From Lichtheimia corymbifera B2541 (lineage: Eukaryota; Mucoromycota; Mucoromycetes; Mucorales; Lichtheimiaceae), in assembly GCA_000697475.1 (NCBI GenBank), contig JNEU01000784.1:1-64000 (forward strand): DNA of 64,000 nt, written 5' to 3'. A program made the position numbers and the translations under genes. The notes under the pieces were generated by a model. It saw only the letters and a list, made by a program, of their open reading frames with translations. It did no database searches and was not told where the DNA came from. Below, piece after piece: positions 35,200 through 46,185 of the stretch; positions within the stretch are counted from its first letter, which is position 1; each line of letters begins with the position of its first letter.

Positions 35200-35770
35200 G
35201 TAGAAAAGGCTGCAAGACAGGTTGCTGCAAGTAACTTGAGACAATGGAGTAAAGACCTTGCTAATGGCAACTGCTGGAAGGAATGCTGTTACGTTTGGTT
35301 GTGGTTGAGAATTGTACAAGAGAAGGTGGACTGTCAAGAAACGCGGGTGTTGGAGTGAGGTGCACACGCCATGGAGTGTGCCATTCTGTCAACGACGTTC
35401 GGATCAAGACAATCGTAATATTGACATGATGAGCTGAAGCAGAACAATCGTTCGCAGGTGGTGGTTGTACGTGAATGGGCCAGTGGTGGAGAATGGGTAG
35501 AAGAGGGAAGAAGTTGGGAGGTGGAAGACCTGGAAATGAAATAGATCAGGCACTGCCCTATAAATCCATGCACACTGTATATTGATCCATGATCTTGAGA
35601 TTGCTCACCTTGACCTCAAACTTGCACACAAGATGCTCTTGAGTATGCTGATCAACTTTGTTCTAATAAAGAACCCACGTTTCATTCAAAGATTTTGAAT
35701 GGCAGGATGTAATGTGGGGTTTACTATGATGGACTGAAATTCCGCAACCGGCCAGATTCGTTGAAATGCC
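35200..35770 (-). repeat. Left arm of a 4.2-kb inverted repeat
   Basis: The reverse complement of this arm matches 38810-39440. Shared blocks include CCCGCGTTTCTTGACA-TCCACC, CAGTTGCCATTAGCAAG, TGCGAACGA-TGT and CATGTCAAT. Identity by eye is about 80 percent. Both arms carry short open frames in the same relative orientation with a shared peptide pattern (TT-CERL-CF--SCQ---CLDP), so an ancient coding segment is possible. No intact gene is present. Confidence 0.75.
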
Positions 35771-36740
35771 ATTTACTATGAATTACCTTGGGATTGCCCA
35801 CCTTGAACTTGAAACTTGGTAAGCAGGTTCTCTGAGTCCTGCTGATCAGCCCTATTCATTTAAAAACCGTATGCTTCATTATGAGGTTTCAATGAATCGG
35901 ACAGCCCAAATATAGGACAGACGGAGCGCAAGTAGGGTGCATAGTGCACACCCCTGCAATTGTCCATCTCCATTGTCATACTTGGTCAGGGCCCTGGGAA
36001 TCGACATGCTGATCAACTCCATTCATATTAAAGTCGCAGGCTTCATTGTGAGAAATAAAATGGGCGCGTCCGACGATGAACGCATGGGAATATATATAGG
36101 GTGGACGCCCCATAACCTCAAGATTGCCCATGTCAAACTTGAAACTTCCACACAACGTGCTGTCAGACATGCAGATCAACTTTGTCTTAATAAATAACCC
36201 ACACTTCATTTAAGAATTTTGAACGGGAAGGTGTAATGTGGGGTTTACTATGGGCGATCGGAAATGGGGTATGCGCCGGATTTGTCATTTATCGATACAG
36301 TATGTACGATCTTGGGATTGCCCACTCTGAACTTGAAACTTGGTCAGAAGGTTCGCTGGGTCATGCTGATCACTTCCATTCATTTAAAAATAGCAGGCTT
36401 CATTATAAATGTTTTGAATGCGGGGCGGCCCAAATGTAGGGCAAAAGTAGGTTGGACGCTCCCTGAGCCTGAGATTGGCTATCTCGAGCCTGAAATTTTC
36501 ATGCAAGGTACTTTCGACCGCGACGAGTAATTTCGTCCTCATAAAGATGCTACGCTTCATTATGAAGATTTTGAATGGCAGCGTCCAAATGTAGGATGGG
36601 AACATAGATAAGATGTACGGACCGTGCCCGCCGATATTGGCCATCCCGAACATGAAACTTGGTCAGGAGGTGCCCTCGACCACGCTGATCAACTTTGGTC
36701 TCATAAAGACACCACACTTCATTATGACAATTTGAAGAAA
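35601..36740. repeat. Tandem array of about seven units of 155-195 bp
   Basis: Successive units start near 35601, 35790, 35950, 36117, 36311, 36467 and 36632. Each contains a core resembling GATTGCCCA-CTTGAACTTG, then ATGCTGATCAACT, then CTTCATTATGA-GATTTTGAATG. Units 1 and 4 share an extra segment around AATGTGGGGTTTACTATG and units 2 and 5 resemble each other best, so the real period may be about 515 bp (three units). The array is interrupted at 36.74 kb by the foldback elements. Confidence 0.7.
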
Positions 36741-36852
36741 CAGCTCCTTTATGTTTTACCTATGCTGTGATGAGAGCGATGATATATGAGAAGTGGTATT
36801 TGTACATTGTGAAGTATCATGCAAATGAGTTGTGTTGCACAAAGAAGTCCGT

Positions 36853-37371
36853 CTGCATATTCGGCTCTATCGGGGTCTACCTACTTGACAATGAACAAAC
36901 ACCACTTGCCATATAGCATTATGGTTGCAGCATATGTAAAACATAAAGATGCCCGTAACTCAAAATTCTACAATGAAACGTGGGGTCTTAAATCGAACAA
37001 AGTTGCGCGGCGGGGTGAGGCGCACCTTGTGTAGAAGTTTCGCGATCGTCGTGGCCAATCTCACATTCACCGAATGTCGCCACCAGCCAAAGTGGATCGT
37101 GGGTCGACCTCTTGAATTTTTTTTTCAACTTTGGCTGGTGGTGACATTGGGTGAATCTGAGATCGGCGAGGTTGATCGTGAAACTTGCACCCAAGGTGCG
37201 CTTCACCCCGACGATCAACTTTGTTCGATTGAAGACCCCACGTTTCATTGTAAAGTTTTTAGTTATGGCTATCGTTGTGTTTTACATATGCTGTAAGCGT
37301 GATGCTATATGACAAGTGGTATTTGTTCATTGTGAAGTAGCTCGACCCTGATAGAGCGGAAGATGCGCAGG
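36853..37371. mobile_element. Foldback (hairpin-forming) element 1
   Basis: A long imperfect palindrome: the left half from CTCTATCGGGGTCTACCT through CAGCATATGTAAAACATAA is mirrored on the right by TTTTACATATGCTG through CTCGACCCTGATAGAG. The arms of roughly 240 bp surround a short spacer near 37096-37130 (a GTCGACC motif and a T9 run). There is no coding capacity. The arrangement is that of a non-autonomous foldback or MITE-type element. Confidence 0.75.
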
Positions 37372-37713
37372 GGCGTGTTTATGTAACACAGCCCATTTGC
37401 ATGATACTTTACAATGAACAAACACCACTTGTCATATAGCATCACGCTTTCAGCATATGTAAAAACGCAAAAGTGCCTGCATCTAGGATTGGCAAGTCTG
37501 GTCGTGAAACTTGATTGACAAGGTGCGCTCCACCACGACGAGCAATATTGTTCTATGAAAGAACGCATGTTTCATTGTAAAGTTTAGAGATAAATGCACT
37601 TTCACGTTTTTACATATGCTGAAAAGCATGATGCTATATGACAAGTGGTGTTTGTTCATCGTGAAGTATCATGCAAATGAGCTGTGTTAGACAAGCACGG
37701 CCCTGCGCATCTT
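37359..37713. mobile_element. Foldback element 2 (shorter relative)
   Basis: The left end around GAAGATGCGCAGGGGCGTG is mirrored by CACGGCCCTGCGCATCTTT near 37700. Internally it shares TGTCATATAGCATCACGCTTTC and the CAGCATATGTAAAA block with element 1 but has a different, shorter centre. It abuts element 1, sharing the GAAGATGCGCAG junction. Confidence 0.65.
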
Positions 37714-37734
37714 TGGTTTTATCAGTGTCTACCT

Positions 37735-38190
37735 ACTTGACAATGAACAAAGGTCACCTTTCATCTAGCATCATGGTTACAGCATATGTAAAACATAAAG
37801 ATGCCCATAACTAAAAGTTCTACAATGAAACGTGGGGTCTTCAATCGAACAAAGTTGGTCGTCGGGGTGAAGCGCACCTTGGGTGCAAGTTTCACGATCG
37901 TCGTGGCCATTCTCAGATTCACCCAATGTCACCACCAGCCAAAGTTGAAAAAAAATTCAAGAGGTCGACCCACGATCCACTTTGGCTGGTGGTGACATTG
38001 CGAAATCTAGGATCGACGAGGTTGATCGTGAAACTTGCACCCAAGGTGCGCTTCACCCCGACGAGCAACTTTGTTCGATTGAAGACCCCACGTTTCATTG
38101 TAAAGTTTAGAGATACAGGCACCTTTATGTTTTACATATGCTGAAAGCGTGATGCTATATGACAAGTGGTGTTTGTTCATTGTGAAGTAT
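37735..38190. mobile_element. Foldback element 3, centre inverted relative to element 1
   Basis: The arms match those of element 1. The central spacer (about 37946-37980) is the reverse complement of the spacer of element 1, with the A8 run now preceding the GTCGACC motif. The two copies therefore lie in opposite orientation. A direct copy of the flank following element 3 (ATGCAAATGAG-TGTGTTGCAC) also precedes element 1, which points to duplication of the whole block. Confidence 0.7.
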
Positions 38191-38340
38191 CATGCAAATG
38201 AGCTGTGTTGCACAAAGTCCGCCTGCATCTTCCGCTCTATCAGGGTCAAGCTGCTTCATAATGAACAAACGCCACCTTTCCTATGGTATCACGCTTACAG
38301 TATAGGTAAACATGAAGGTGGCTGTTTCTCCAAATATACA

Positions 38341-38960
38341 TAATGATGTGTAGAGGCTTTATGAGAACGATGCTGATCAGCATGACCGAGAGCACCTCTT
38401 GGCCAAGTTTCGACGTCCCCACCAGCAATATCGGCGCGCACGGCCGTACACCCTATTTGATGTTACCATCCCTTCATTGTCTCTCCTACATTCAAGGTTT
38501 TCATAATGAACTCTGGGGTCTTTATGGGAACGAAACTTCTCAGCGTGATCGAAAGTATGTTGTGTGAAAGTTTCAGGTTCGAGGTGGGCAATCTCGGGGA
38601 ACAGGAGCGCCGACCCTACTTTATCCTACTTTTGGGCTGGCCGGCATTCAAAATGTTCATAATGAACCATGCCGTTTTTAAATGAATGGAGTTGATCAGC
38701 ATGTCCCAGAGAACCAACTGACCCCGTTTCAAGTGCGAGATGGGGAATCTCAAGAAACTACATACTAATTGACTTTTTCATAGATCCGGCGCTTTCCCAA
38801 TTTTCATCCGTTATAGTAAATCCCACATTATGCTCTCCCTTTCGAAATTTTCAAATGAAGTGTGGGTTCTTTATTAATACAAAGTTGTTCAGCATATCCT
38901 AGAGCATTTTGTGTGAAAGTTTGAGGGACGAGACATGCAATCCCAATATCACGCATTGAT
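38341..38960. repeat. Inverted counterpart of the 160-bp tandem array
   Basis: This stretch holds about four units of the same family as 35601-36740 but in reverse orientation (for example TTCATAATGA followed by AGTTGATCAGCATG and GTGGGCAATCTC). It continues without a break into the right arm of the 4.2-kb inverted repeat. Confidence 0.65.
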
Positions 38961-39440
38961 ATCAGTGTATATGGATATGTCTGACTGCCTGACAGATTTA
39001 ATTTCCACCTCTTCCACTCCCACTTTATTTCCCTCTTCTTCCCATTCTCAACTGTTGACGCATTCAACTACAACTACCATCTGCGAACGACTGTCCTGCT
39101 TCACGCCATCATGTCAATGCTGCAGTTGCCTTGATCCGCTTGTCTTTGACTGAATGGCAAGTCCATGGCGTGTATACAGCCTACTACAACACCCGCGTTT
39201 CTTGACACTCCACCTTCTCTTGTACAATCCTCAACCACAATCAAACGTAACATCGTTCATTCCAGCAGTTGCCATTAGCAAGTTGTTTACTGCATTGCCT
39301 CAAACAGCGTTCACAGCCCTGCTACTCTACTACAACACACGCTCTTGCACCCTTCTCTGCCGCGACCAAACGTAGCCGCTGTTGCTATTAGCAAGGCCTT
39401 TACTTCATCGTCTCAAATCACTTGCAGCAACTTGCTTTGA
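38810..39440 (+). repeat. Right arm of the 4.2-kb inverted repeat
   Basis: This is the partner of 35200-35770. Unlike the left arm, it also contains an internal partial duplication of about 115 bp: a segment from CTACTACAACACCCGCG through CATTGCCTCAAA (about 39181-39304) is followed by a diverged second copy (about 39325-39412, CTACTACAACACACGCT through ATCGTCTCAAA). The arm is gene-free apart from short frames. Confidence 0.7.
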
Positions 39441-40789
39441 TACATACAGATTCCAATGGATGGATGCCATATCAGCTATCGAAGCCACTGGACTATAAGC
39501 GACCTGGTTGAGCAGCGATGGAAGTGATGAAGAAAGGATTGGCCAGCAGCGACCACATGGCTATCTTCAATCAACATATTCGATTTGATGGATGGATGTA
39601 ATCAAGTGCAGTGATGCGATATCCTAGAATATGGCTTTGGCAACTTGGCGCGTCGTCGCAGGAACGATCACGTGGATACGGCTGAGGATGATGGTGGATT
39701 GGATGAAATGGGTTATATCTTGGGAAAGGTGCTTTACAGCCATGAATGTTATTGGAATAATACTCAAGTCAATGCATGCAGCAGCTATTTGACAATCCGG
39801 ATGAAGGATGTTTATGACGGCAGCAATCAAGAATACAACGGCATAATTATCCCTGTTGCTCTCTATGTGATTCACCCGTAGCTTCTTCAATTTACAATGC
39901 TGTTCCCTTATAAACCCTACTCGATAAATATCACCCACCACTACTATGTGCTATCCTTCGACTTTCTCATTGAATTCAATACAATACTTAAAAATGCATC
40001 TATAACAATTTATATACACAAGATGTGGATCATTTGGTTGCTTTCTGGATTGAGGGAGAGGGAATAGAGGTTTTGGTGATGGATTGGATAGGATTGACTA
40101 AAGGTTTTACAACCAGGGATGGTATGGGGACTCGAGTCAACTATATTTCAGTCATGGATGAAGGATGTTCACATATGACAGCAGAATCAACGATACTATT
40201 ATCCCCTTTGCCTCTATGTGATTCACCCACCATGTATTATTCAATTTGCAATGCTGTTCCTTCGTCATACTAACTTGATACACCCTCACTACCATGTCCT
40301 AGTCTTCGACTGCGAATAAAGGAACATCGGATACAACACGATATCCAGAGTGTTGTATTACCAGTTTATGTAAACGATGTAGATTGCTTGATCTTGGTTT
40401 CTGGACTGAAAGGGCAAGAGGAATTTAGAGGTCGGAAAACGAGATTGGATTATTCACATTATCGTATCCAAGACGCTTTGTTCCCTTCTTCTGTCATATT
40501 ACATGCATTGATAAGCTTCCTAATTCACACGCTGACAGACATTATCCCATAGCGATTCTTAAAAGCTCGATTTACAAAGGTAATAAACTCAAGAGTGATG
40601 ATGATCAACAATTGAGCTTGCTGCATCATCACGTATCTCATTGTAAGTTTAATCCATTAGGTAAAAGAGTGAGCTATAACACAGTGTCGCTCAATTATAT
40701 AAGCATATCATGAATATCTACGACAATTTTCAGAGTAAGCCGTCTTATACAATTTCATACCAGAACCAACCACTCCATTCTGGCTATCA
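39441..40789. repeat. Unique sequence with a diverged direct repeat of about 350-bp spacing
   Basis: No gene is supported. Two direct copies are visible: about 39818-39962 and about 40175-40315, sharing CTCTATGTGATTCACCC, TTCAATTT-CAATGCTGTTCC and a terminal TTCGACT. A weaker third match lies around 40380-40450 (the segment preceding the second copy, near 40025, is echoed there). Confidence 0.55.
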
Positions 40790-41482
40790 TAGGCGGACCT
40801 TAGGGGTACTAAATATCGATCATGCACTCTCCACCAATAGGATCGGCTCTTCAACTCTTGTCCCTGGGCTTTGTGGCACCATCGAGTCCTTCTGCATCTT
40901 TGGCTCTAATATGAGAGAGTCGATTGACAAAAAACAGAGACCACCGTTTTTATAGCATCACGCTTACAGCATATGTAAAACATAAAGATGCCTGTATCTC
41001 TAAACTTTACAATGAAACGTGGGCTCTTCTATAGAACAAAGTTGCTGGTTGGGATGGTGTGCAATTTTCACGATCGTCGTGGCCATTTTCAGATTCACCC
41101 AATGTCAGCACCAGCCTCGTCGAAAAAAAATTCAAGAGGTCGACCAAAGTTCTACTTTGGCTGGTGGTGACATTGCGAAATCTTGGATTGTCCACCTCTA
41201 TTGTGAAACTTGCACACAATATACTTTCGACCCCGCTGAGCAACTCTGTTCTATTGAATACCCGGCGTTTGAGTGTAAAGTTTTGAGTTATAGGCGTCTT
41301 TATGTTTTAAGCGTGATGGTATATGATAAGTGATCATTGTTCATTGTCAATCGCGTCACTCGTACTAGAGCGAAAGATGGAGGAGGACTTGTTTGTGTGA
41401 TAAGGCGAGAGGACAAGGAAGGGTTGATCCTATTAGTGGAAAAGAGCATGATGGATGCTTCGGCTATAGTAAGGTCCGCCTA
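40790..41482. mobile_element. Complete foldback element 4 with 13-bp perfect terminal inverted repeats
   Basis: This element of 693 bp begins TAGGCGGACCTTA and ends TAAGGTCCGCCTA. The inversion continues inward (GGATCGGCTCTTCAAC matched by GTTGATCCTATT) and on to the same palindromic core as elements 1 and 3 at about 40960-41330, with the spacer oriented as in element 3. The TA at each end could be a target duplication as used by Tc1/mariner-type elements, but it could equally be part of the palindrome. There is no coding capacity, so transposition would need a transposase in trans. Confidence 0.75.
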
Positions 41483-42257
41483 GATTAGCAAGCATGGAAC
41501 TTTTTTAAGTGAACCATGGTATGGTCAATAGGTCAAAATTATCAGCGTAACCCAATAGATCATGTGTGAAAGGAAGAGAGTAGCAATAATGCTGCTTGCT
41601 TGCAAGATTCGATCCCATTAAAAAGAAGATTGTTAGTTAATTTAGTATTTATGTCACGCTGCATCAGAGAATTTACTCTTTCTTGACCATGGTGAATCAA
41701 GCTTACACTGAAATCAGGCGTCATCTATGATTTGCATTACTGTTTTGGGCATTTTGGGTATCCACTTCTTTAAACACTGCATAAGGTAATGCTGAGAAAT
41801 AGCAGTAATTAGACGTCCTCAAACCATGCATTCATTAGCTTGGCAGCCATAAGAGTCACAAGATAACCCGTAGTCGGCTTTAGTGCAGTGATCTCTGCTT
41901 ACTGCGATACCACCAATATCTCTGAAATAATTAAAAGTGGTCAATCACTAAGCTTCTTTATTCAATGATTCACACTCGACGAGAGTATAACATTGTGTTT
42001 TACAAGGGGTTGGTTGATTAGCGTTGATTTGATCAAAGCGAATCCGTCGTATGCATGGTGTCTCGAATCAGGCAATATCATTGGTTCGTATTTCACTTGG
42101 CGCTGACACGCCGGTCAGCGTGGGCAAAAATTAGGCAACGAGCGCCGAAACTGAAGCTCTCCCTCTTTTCTGTTAAAGGACTACATGTAAGCATCCATCA
42201 TTTATCATCCATCCATCTATTGGAACCCACCATCTAATCCATCTCATTATAGCTACC
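41483..42257. promoter_or_regulatory. TEF1 upstream region
   Basis: No gene is visible. The most structured part is a perfect inverted repeat CGCTGAC-N6-GTCAGCG at 42101-42120, about 140 bp before the TEF1 ATG, surrounded by GC-rich sequence. It is a candidate binding site for a dimeric factor. The final 60 bp are pyrimidine-rich leader. Confidence 0.5.
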
Positions 42258-43833
42258 ATGGGTAAGGAGAAGACTCACGTTAACGTTGTCGTCATTGGTC
42301 ACGTCGATTCCGTAAGTACATTGTTGACAATGGGACAATGGGGTTGGCAGGAAATTGACACCTTTGCAATAGGGCAAGTCCACCACTACTGGTCACTTGA
42401 TCTACAAGTGCGGTGGTATTGACAAGCGTACCATTGAGAAGTTCGAGAAGGAAGCCGCTGAACTCGGTAAAGGTTCCTTCAAGTACGCCTGGGTTTTGGA
42501 CAAGCTTAAGGCTGAACGTGAGCGTGGTATCACCATCGATATCGCTCTCTGGAAGTTCGAGACTCCCAAGTACCACGTTACCGTCATTGATGCCCCTGGC
42601 CATCGTGATTTCATCAAGAACATGATTACTGGTACTTCCCAAGCTGACTGCGGTATCTTGATTATTGCTGCTGGTACTGGTGAATTCGAAGCTGGTATCT
42701 CCAAGGATGGTCAAACCCGTGAACACGCTTTGCTTGCTTTCACCCTTGGTGTCCGTCAATTGATTGTCGCTATCAACAAGATGGATTCCACCAAGTACTC
42801 TGAGGCCCGTTACAACGAAATTGTCAAGGAAGTCTCCACCTTCATCAAGAAGATTGGTTTCAACCCCAAGTCCGTTCCTTTCGTCCCTATCTCTGGCTGG
42901 AACGGTGACAACATGTTGGAGGAGTCCACCAACATGCCTTGGTTCAAGGGATGGAACAAGGAGACTAAGGCTGGTGCCAAGACTGGCAAGACCCTTCTTG
43001 AAGCCATTGACAACATTGATCCCCCTGTCCGTCCTTCCGACAAGCCCCTTCGTCTTCCCCTCCAAGATGTCTACAAGATCGGTGGTATTGGTACAGTTCC
43101 TGTCGGTCGTGTTGAGACTGGTGTCATCAAGCCTGGTATGGTTGTCACCTTCGCTCCCGCTAACGTCACCACTGAAGTCAAGTCCGTCGAAATGCACCAC
43201 GAGCAACTTGCTGAAGGTGTTCCCGGTGACAACGTCGGTTTCAACGTCAAGAACGTTTCCGTCAAGGATATCCGCCGTGGTAACGTCTGCTCTGACTCCA
43301 AGAACGACCCCGCCAAGGAATCCGCTTCCTTCACCGCTCAAGTTATTGTCTTGAACCACCCTGGTCAGATTGGTGCTGGTTACTCTCCTGTCTTGGATTG
43401 CCACACTGCTCACATTGCTTGCAAGTTCTCTGAGCTTCTTGAGAAGATCGATCGTCGTTCCGGTAAGTAAATATTTTGGTTTGGGATATGGGTATTGGGC
43501 TTGATCTCTGGATTTTGCCTCAATTGCTCTTTCCTTGATCTTTCTCGATTACTTTTTGATCATTTGCTAATCCAAACACTTTCCATTTTATTGAAAACAG
43601 GTAAGAAGTTGGAAGACTCCCCCAAGTTCGTCAAGAGCGGTGACTCTGCTATCGTCAAGATGGTTCCTTCCAAGCCCATGTGCGTTGAAGCCTACACTGA
43701 ATATCCTCCTCTTGGTCGTTTCGCTGTCCGTGATATGCGTCAAACCGTCGCTGTCGGTGTCATCAAGGCCGTTGAGAAGGTTGACAAGGCTGGCAAGGTT
43801 ACCAAGGCTGCCCAAAAGGCTGGCAAGAAATAA
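42258..43833 (+). CDS. TEF1: Translation elongation factor 1-alpha
   Basis: Three exons (42258-42311, 42373-43462, 43601-43833) encode 458 residues, the usual fungal length. The GTPase delivers aminoacyl-tRNA to the ribosome. The G motifs are complete: GHVDSGKST (14-22), DAPGH (91-95) and NKMD (153-156). The first intron splits the P-loop between Ser18 and Gly19. Domain II and III blocks and the Lys-rich end [12 protein letters not shown] are normal. Lysines 79 and 316, methylated in yeast eEF1A by Efm5 and Efm4, are both present. The second intron ends CAG directly before GTAAGAAG, so a donor-like sequence follows the acceptor and repeats the true donor (G|GTAAGTAA). Codon bias is extreme, as for TEF3. 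Confidence 0.97.
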
Positions 43834-44655
43834 GTGCATCCAACATGATTCGTACTTTTTAAAAGGGCCATTGAGTCTTTTTGTATAATGATAATAAATC
43901 ATGTAAAAAGTTGAGAGCAAATGATATTGGGTTGCATTGTTTGATTCTTCACAAGATTAAGCTATTCTTCAAATTTTTGATCACTAGAGATCCCAACAAT
44001 GATGTAATACAGCTAACGCTTTTAAATGTATCCATAGGTGGGATCATATAGTAATGAATCCAACTGATCATGACACTGCAGCTATCATTGACAAGCGGCT
44101 AATACAGCATCGCTTGTTACGCCATAGAAAAATGGGATATCATGCTGCAAGTATACACTCTAGTAGTAAGTCACACGATGGTCAGGTAAAAAGAAATGAA
44201 TTAAACGCCGATCATTGAGGACAATGGATACATCCCTTGAAACTAAAAATAACATCCCCTTTTTGATGTCGATATGATAAGCTCCATGGTTGAATGATCA
44301 GTCCAGCATAACAACAACCATACACATGAAAATATCACACGACAAGACCATGTATCTGATTTACTCGAAGGATTCATCTTATATCATGTAATACGATGTT
44401 GGGAATAAATATGGGAACTCTGATCTGTGGCACGCTGATCTGCACAATTACGCGATAGTGGTGGTAAACTGCGGCGCAGCTTTTCTTACTTTATCCAATC
44501 AAAGCATGCTCAGCTTCGGCGAGCCGACTTCCTTTTTGGGCGATAATAGGCCGTAGTCGTTGTATATAACCAACCACGCCAAGTACCAAGAATCGGCAGA
44601 TCAAGCTTCCCAACGAATATAGATCAACAATTATCTTCTCCAAAAAGACTCGACC
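43834..44655. promoter_or_regulatory. Intergenic region after TEF1, with a TATA box for the next gene
   Basis: No gene is present. TATATAA at 44563-44569 lies 87 bp before the ATG at 44656 and is the likely TATA box of the first VC0807-like gene. Confidence 0.5.
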
Positions 44656-45667
44656 ATGTCCACCACTGCAACAGTCAGCAACGATAGCCAAAATCAGCTT
44701 ACCAACAAAGGCAATGAGGGCGATAAAGCGACTACTACTGAGCGTTATGTTCCCGGTGGCAAGATCCCCAATGCCAAGAAATGGATGCTACGTCAAATGA
44801 TGGCTCTTGGATTCATGATGTTGATTGATGTTGGCATACCACTGGCCTTATACTATGGATTACGAAATGTCATTGATGTTTTGTACGCACTTATTATCTC
44901 TGGCATTCCTCCTTTCCTGTGGGTCATTGTTAGCTTTATTCGCAGTCGGCGAATCGATGTACTTGGTTGCATCATTGGTCTTTCTTTCATTTTGTCAGGC
45001 GTAGTGAGCTTGATCAGTGGTATGTATACAAGATCTGGCTTGCGGTAGATCATCCGTGTGTAACATATTTCTATCACCAGGTGACGCTCGTGCCGCCTTG
45101 CTCCGAGATTCAGCTGTTACAGGTGTTGTTGGCATCATGTTCCTCCTGACGTTGCCACCCATAAGGACTAAATGGTTAACAGTACGCCCACTTACATTTA
45201 TCATGGCACGTCAAATGTTCTCCGAAGCCTCTTATCGATGGATTGACAAGGATGGCAACAAACATGAAATCGGTATCGTCGACTGGCAATGGGAGCATAT
45301 CCGATTTTTCCGCATCAGCATGACATTGCAGACTGCAGCGTGGGGCATTTTGCTTGTTTTGGAATTGGTCGCGTGTGTGCTAATGGTCGAGAGCTCATTA
45401 TCCGTTGACAACATTGTCGCATACAATAACATCATCACATCAGTGGTCGTTGCAGTCATGGTTACCGTATCCATTCTCGCTGGTATCTATGGTCACCGTG
45501 TCGAAAAAAGAATTGGATCTGCATGGACAAAAGAAAACGACTATACCGACTACTATGAGAATCTCAGCAACAGCAACCAGGATCGTGATGGTAATGAATC
45601 ACCGTCACCACTGGCAACAACCGACAACGGTGATCACAAGCACCATCACACCGAAAATATGGCATAA
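44656..45667 (+). CDS. VC0807-like six-span membrane protein, copy A
   Basis: Two exons (44656-45019, 45081-45667) encode 316 residues. After a hydrophilic N terminus and a VPGGKIPN motif come six predicted membrane segments (roughly 48-66, 73-94, 98-120, 130-148, 215-236 and 243-265). The order LYYGLRNVIDVLYALIISGIPP, then RSRRIDVLG, then a GDARAALLRDSAVTGVVG loop matches what is called the VC0807 family in bacteria, which is related to septation-protein-A-like membrane proteins. The function is unknown. The tail is hydrophilic and His-rich (HKHHHTENMA). The intron is 61 bp, phase 1. A close paralogue follows 574 bp downstream in the same orientation. Confidence 0.75.
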
Positions 45668-46185
45668 GGCAGCCATAAATATATCACATCGAATCCCGTA
45701 TCCTCGCATTTACACCTATTATCCAAACCATTATGCTTCATTGATAGATTTTCTTTGTAAATATGCCCTACTAGAAATATTATTCTGATATATAAAGCCA
45801 CTTCAAACGATAACACCCACAATACGAACGTGTACCTTAAAGTAGTAGGGATCCTGCATGATGGTTGATGTGCCTAATTATATCCACACGCATCCCCTTG
45901 GCACAATGGCACCTTGTTTTTTACTGGGGTTCCAAGTACGTATAGCTAAGGATAGATCTCCCAGCCCTTCTTGTGTGCTCCATATGTCTATCAATGATGG
46001 GCCATAGTGATGAAGCTTATAAGATTTCATGCCAAGGCAAATCCTTTGTCACGCGTGCTGCTGTAGAGCGTTTCCCAAAGTTGCATAGTCCGATGGCAAG
46101 GGATCGTCCAATAAGCATTCAAAGAGGCTATGCTTAGTATTAAAAGCACCTTCCGTTTTAAGCGACAATAGTCCGTATGTCGATC

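Noticed and set aside
35601..36740. Possible CRISPR-like array
   Set aside because: The units are 155-195 bp and diverged along their whole length, without a short constant repeat and unique spacers; the DNA is eukaryotic.
36264..37296. Several overlapping frames of 80-115 codons inside the repeat complex
   Set aside because: They follow the palindromic repeats on both strands and have mirrored peptide sequences, so they are by-products of the repeat structure.
42292..43413. Open minus-strand frame of 373 codons opposite TEF1
   Set aside because: Antisense shadow of a highly biased gene, as for TEF3.
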